The position numbers were made by a program, and so were the translations under genes. The notes below the pieces were generated by a model. It searched no databases. It saw only the letters and a list, made by a program, of their open reading frames with translations, and was not told the origin of the DNA. From Adiantum capillus-veneris (taxonomy: Eukaryota > Streptophyta > Polypodiopsida > Polypodiales > Pteridaceae), in NCBI GenBank assembly GCA_014529385.2, contig CM043955.1, positions 150,305,640 to 150,369,639 of the forward strand: a DNA stretch of 64,000 nucleotides. Direction: 5' to 3'. Below, one piece after another: positions 61,471 through 64,000 of this stretch. Every line of letters begins with the position of its first letter. Position 1 is the first letter of the stretch.

Positions 61471-62334
61471 ATGGCACGAACAAAACAAACGGCTAGGATT
61501 GCATATCCAGAGGGGCCGGATGGCCAACGACTCAAAGGTACAGCAACAGAAGCTGGAACTTCACAAGCTCAAGGTGAAGTCCACACAGAAGAAGCTGGAG
61601 CTTCAAATCAGCATGGCCAATCCTCTACAGCAGCAAAAGAGACACGGAAGCATCGTCTTGTTGTCTATTCATCGGACTCCAACGATTCTGATGGCAACAG
61701 GGAGGATAAGAGCGACCAGGGCAAAGAAACAAACAACCAAAAGCAGTCGTTAGAAGGCTCCGAAGAGACACAAACGGATGAAGATGCCCCATGGGTTGGC
61801 GTCCAAATACAAACTTATCAGGCTCACATGTCTATTGGGGGTAAGACACTTCCTAAAGGGAGTGGACCTACACCATCACATCCGGTCGATAGTGAAGAGC
61901 ACGAATCAGATGGAGAGTGGGTGGAATCTGATTATGAGGTGTTGGAAGTGCCTGTGCAGAAAAAAAAGAGAAAGAGCATTGTCTACAAGAAGAGGAAGCA
62001 AGCTGCCTCGACTCGTGTAAAAAATGCACCTCCACGTCGACCTCAAAAGGTACGAAAGCACAGCCGTGCTTTTGCAGAGATTTGACACTATCAAAAGAGC
62101 ACCGAGCTCTTGATTTGGAGGGCCCCTTTTGCAAGGCTATGCAGGGAGGTTTTGCAATTGTACAACACTCAGTTTCGGATGGGCGCCGTGGCCATAGAGG
62201 CAGTCCAAGAGGCAGCAGAGCAATATTTAACTGGCATATTCAAGCATTCTAACCTCTGTGCCATCCATACAAAGCGTGTAACCATTATGCCCAAGGATAT
62301 GCAGCTTGCTCGCCATTTGCACCATGAGGAGTAG
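61471..62334 (+). pseudogene. Histone H3 variant with greatly extended tail, one in-frame stop
   Basis: Intronless. Residues 1-9 are MARTKQTAR, identical to the H3 start; residue 10 is Ile, where H3 has Lys9. About 180 unrelated residues follow: Gln/Thr/Glu-rich, then Ser/Asp (YSSDSNDSDGNRED), then basic with KKKRKSIVYKKRK, an NLS-like cluster. H3 resumes at RRPQKVRKHSRAFAEI, and TGA at 62083-62085 falls at Arg52. The same frame then gives 82 codons collinear with H3 53-134 without gaps: [29 protein letters not shown]. Lys56, Cys110, Lys115 and Lys122 are kept; Arg63 is Trp and the acidic ED before TNLC is KH. Loop 1 has canonical H3 length, against centromeric H3. CGA to TGA would explain the stop. 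As written it yields 204 residues without the histone fold. Neighbour: the transposase-like gene 222 bp upstream, same strand. Confidence 0.88.
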
Positions 62335-62379
62335 CTTGTAATTAGGCATCAACCTTTTTGTATTTACGGAACTCCAAGA

Positions 62380-62495
62380 TTGGGAAGAATTTGAATACAA
62401 GCGTCTTTTGATTCTATATCCCACTCTGTGCATTGTATTGGGAAGAATTTGAATATAAGCGTCTTTTATTGTATACCCCAGTGCGCATTGTATTG
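62380..62495 (+). repeat. 58 bp tandem duplication after the H3-derived gene
   Basis: Two imperfect units starting TTGGGAAGAATTTGAATA, period 58, beginning 46 bp after the last H3 stop codon. Probably in the 3' untranslated part if transcribed. Confidence 0.85.
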
Positions 62496-62719
62496 TTTTA
62501 ATTCTGTACCATGCAATGTAGCACTGGTTCAAGTTTTGTCTACCTTCTACTGTATGTATGTAGCCATTAGCTTGTTATTGTGAAAAATTGCCTACGTTTA
62601 GCACCTTGGCTAAGTGGGGCATGCACTTCCTGATGTATCCATGCTATGTGACTCACTATTGCATGGCAAAAACATCTACAAAGTGTTCAAAATGGCTTGG
62701 AATGCCCCCAAGTTGGCTG

Positions 62720-62783
62720 CCACAAGGGCGCGCATTTGGGGCTTCCAAAGGCCAATGGATGGACATAATGCGCGCCCTTGTGG
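62720..62783. repeat. Foldback hairpin 1
   Basis: Perfect 17 bp arms CCACAAGGGCGCGCATT (62720-62736) and complement (62767-62783), loop 30 bases. Confidence 0.93.
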
Positions 62784-62928
62784 AAGCCTCTCCTAGTGCT
62801 TTGCTGACACTCTCCAGTGGTTTCTAGACAATTTTGACAAGCAATAAGTATGTTTTGTTTGCTTCAATGCTTCAATTAGCATAGATGTTGCTGGAATTCA
62901 TCCCCCCTTAGTCCATGTCAGTCCTAAA

Positions 62929-63265
62929 CTCCAGAAAGGGCTTAGATATTGCCACAAAGTTTACTCTTGTAGTTTGTTAATACAACTTTAGGTATCTGGG
63001 GCAAGATGGGCTTAAGGTTACCTGGGTATCCATGTCTTCCTGTTTTGCAGCTGGGTATTATTGTCTTCTCACTCTGTTTTGTAACTGGATATGCTCCTAT
63101 TCTCCAAGAAGGGTTTAGATATTGCCACAGTTTTGTGGTTTGTTAATACATCTTTAGGTATCTGGGGCAAGATGGGCTTAAGGTTACCTGGGTATCCATG
63201 TGTTTCTCTTTTGCAACTGGGTATTAATGCCTTGTCACTCTGTTTTGTAATTGGGTATGCTCTTA
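62929..63265 (+). repeat. 173 bp tandem duplication
   Basis: 62929-63101 and 63102-63265 share long identical blocks (for example GGTATCTGGGGCAAGATGGG, then CTTAAGGTTACCTGGGTATC). The pair lies between the two hairpins. Confidence 0.92.
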
Positions 63266-63285
63266 GATGTGTCCAATTTCATCTG

Positions 63286-63349
63286 CCACAAGGGCGCGCA
63301 TTTGCACACTTCATATGCTAATGGAAAGCCCTAATGCTCGCCCTTGTGG
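63286..63349. repeat. Foldback hairpin 2
   Basis: The left arm is identical to hairpin 1 (CCACAAGGGCGCGCATT, 63286-63302). The right arm 63333-63349 has one mismatch. The loop is also 30 bases and partly similar in sequence (CTTC...AATGG). Confidence 0.93.
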
Positions 63350-63586
63350 CAGCATTGTTTAGGGACTTCCAAGCCCTTTACTAGGCACATACATAACTTT
63401 GGAAGCTTAGATATAACAAAGTATACATTTTTTAAATTTTAATGCCTGCCAAACCCTTTAGTAGTCATAGCAAAAATTATGGTGCTTCTCATACACAATG
63501 GAAGCCCAACATATAAGAAATTCAAAACCTTGCAAGAAAGAGAGTCATAGACAGCAAAAAGTAGTTTCATTAAAGAAATCAATGCT

Positions 63587-64000
63587 TTACATGATATCCG
63601 GCTTTTGCTTTAGGATCTTTCTAATTACAATTTTCTGCGGCTTGGCCTTTTGGGGTGGCTCCCTGTTAAGTAAAGTGGTTGTGATTTCTTGGGTGTCATT
63701 AACCCCTACAGCTTGGTTCATGCCGACATGGGCAATAAGGCGCCCGCGAAAGTTTACACCGAAAGTGGATATTGCAAAATCTTTCTTTACAAGCACTACA
63801 AGGTTGGCCGTTTGGGCAAGTGTTGTTAAACACAACGCCTTGGAGAGTGAACGGAGAGCAAAAATGTTGTAGCGACCATTGGGAGAGTAGTCGGCATGGA
63901 CAAACACCACGACACCAGTGGGAAGTGTGACGAGGTAGTGAGCAAGTGCCGCTTGAGGTCCGAACGGCGTCCTCCTCCCCCCTGACCGTTGCGCCCAGGC
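63587..64000 (-). CDS. Unknown protein, C-terminal part (runs off the window)
   Basis: An open frame from the right edge to TAA at 63587, 137 codons visible, N-terminus outside the window. Recognisable wording includes VVVFVHADYSPNGRYNIFAL and FAISTFGVNFRGRLIAHVGM, with a basic end (KAKPQKIVIRKILKQK). I do not recognise it. The sequence is GC-richer than its surroundings and free of stops, which favours real coding. It converges on the H3-derived gene. Confidence 0.45.
   Translation of the reverse strand, partial: AWAQRSGGRRTPFGPQAALAHYLVTLPTGVVVFVHADYSPNGRYNIFALRSLSKALCLTTLAQTANLVVLVKKDFAISTFGVNFRGRLIAHVGMNQAVGVNDTQEITTTLLNREPPQKAKPQKIVIRKILKQKPDIM

Noticed and set aside
62052-62079. A 28 nt intron (GTACG...TTTTGCAG) near the H3 stop
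   Set aside because: Far below the minimum plant intron length, about half that of neighbouring introns, and the stop lies outside it.
61471-62334. Centromeric histone H3 (CENH3)
   Set aside because: Loop 1 has the same length as canonical H3 and the N-terminus matches H3 exactly through Arg8; CENH3 proteins usually diverge there and have a longer loop 1.

Overview
The window looks like nuclear DNA of a land plant, in a repeat-dense region. Supporting evidence: LTR retrotransposons whose primer-binding sites match plant initiator tRNA-Met (TGGTATCAGAGC type), chromodomain Ty3 elements, a CACTA transposon with plant-type TNP2-N-terminal, DUF4216 and Transposase_24-like proteins, short GT-AG introns of 67-83 nt, and long GA/GT/TA microsatellites. 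I suspect a fern or other seed-free plant because the LINE and the large Ty3 element are unlike common angiosperm families, but that is only an impression. No intact ordinary host gene is visible.

Layout. 1-2276: decayed Ty1/copia on +. 2277-8046: chromovirus-like Ty3 element on - that cuts into it. 8047-11728: mostly featureless AT-rich DNA with GT microsatellites. 11729-18207: second copy of the same Ty3 family with gag and pol domains but no 3' LTR. 18360-36629: a four-level nest. A gag-only LTR element (-) is split by a copia element (21840-35205, -, TSD TTTCC). The copia gag is split by a 10.2 kb CACTA transposon (24091-34265, TSD CAA), and the CACTA holds a LINE (about 24553-29147, -). 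36960-39900: Ty3 fragments (-). 42883-44898: another gag fragment next to a solo LTR. 45776-53525: a 7.75 kb Ty3 element (-) with two LTRs but no reverse transcriptase. 53945-55005: second LINE fragment. 55006-58376: no recognisable genes.

58457-62334 is the most unusual region. A five-exon gene (58457-61248, +) encodes a DDE-transposase-like protein of a family I cannot name; it has three in-frame stops in its first half and an open second half. Only 222 bp downstream, in the same orientation and with its own TATA-like box, lies an intronless histone H3-derived gene (61471-62334). It starts exactly like H3 (MARTKQTAR), then has about 180 residues of acidic/serine-rich and then lysine-rich sequence, then a collinear H3 histone fold. 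A TGA stands where H3 has Arg52. As written, the gene would make either a free 204-residue H3-tail mimic or nothing functional; read past the TGA it is an H3 variant with a greatly extended tail. Downstream are two near-identical foldback hairpins and a 173 bp tandem duplication, which might belong to the same unit. A partial unknown ORF runs off the right edge on the - strand.

Nearly all coding sequence here belongs to mobile elements, mostly dead or non-autonomous. The boundaries of the nest are supported by matching target-site duplications and by reading frames that resume across each insertion.
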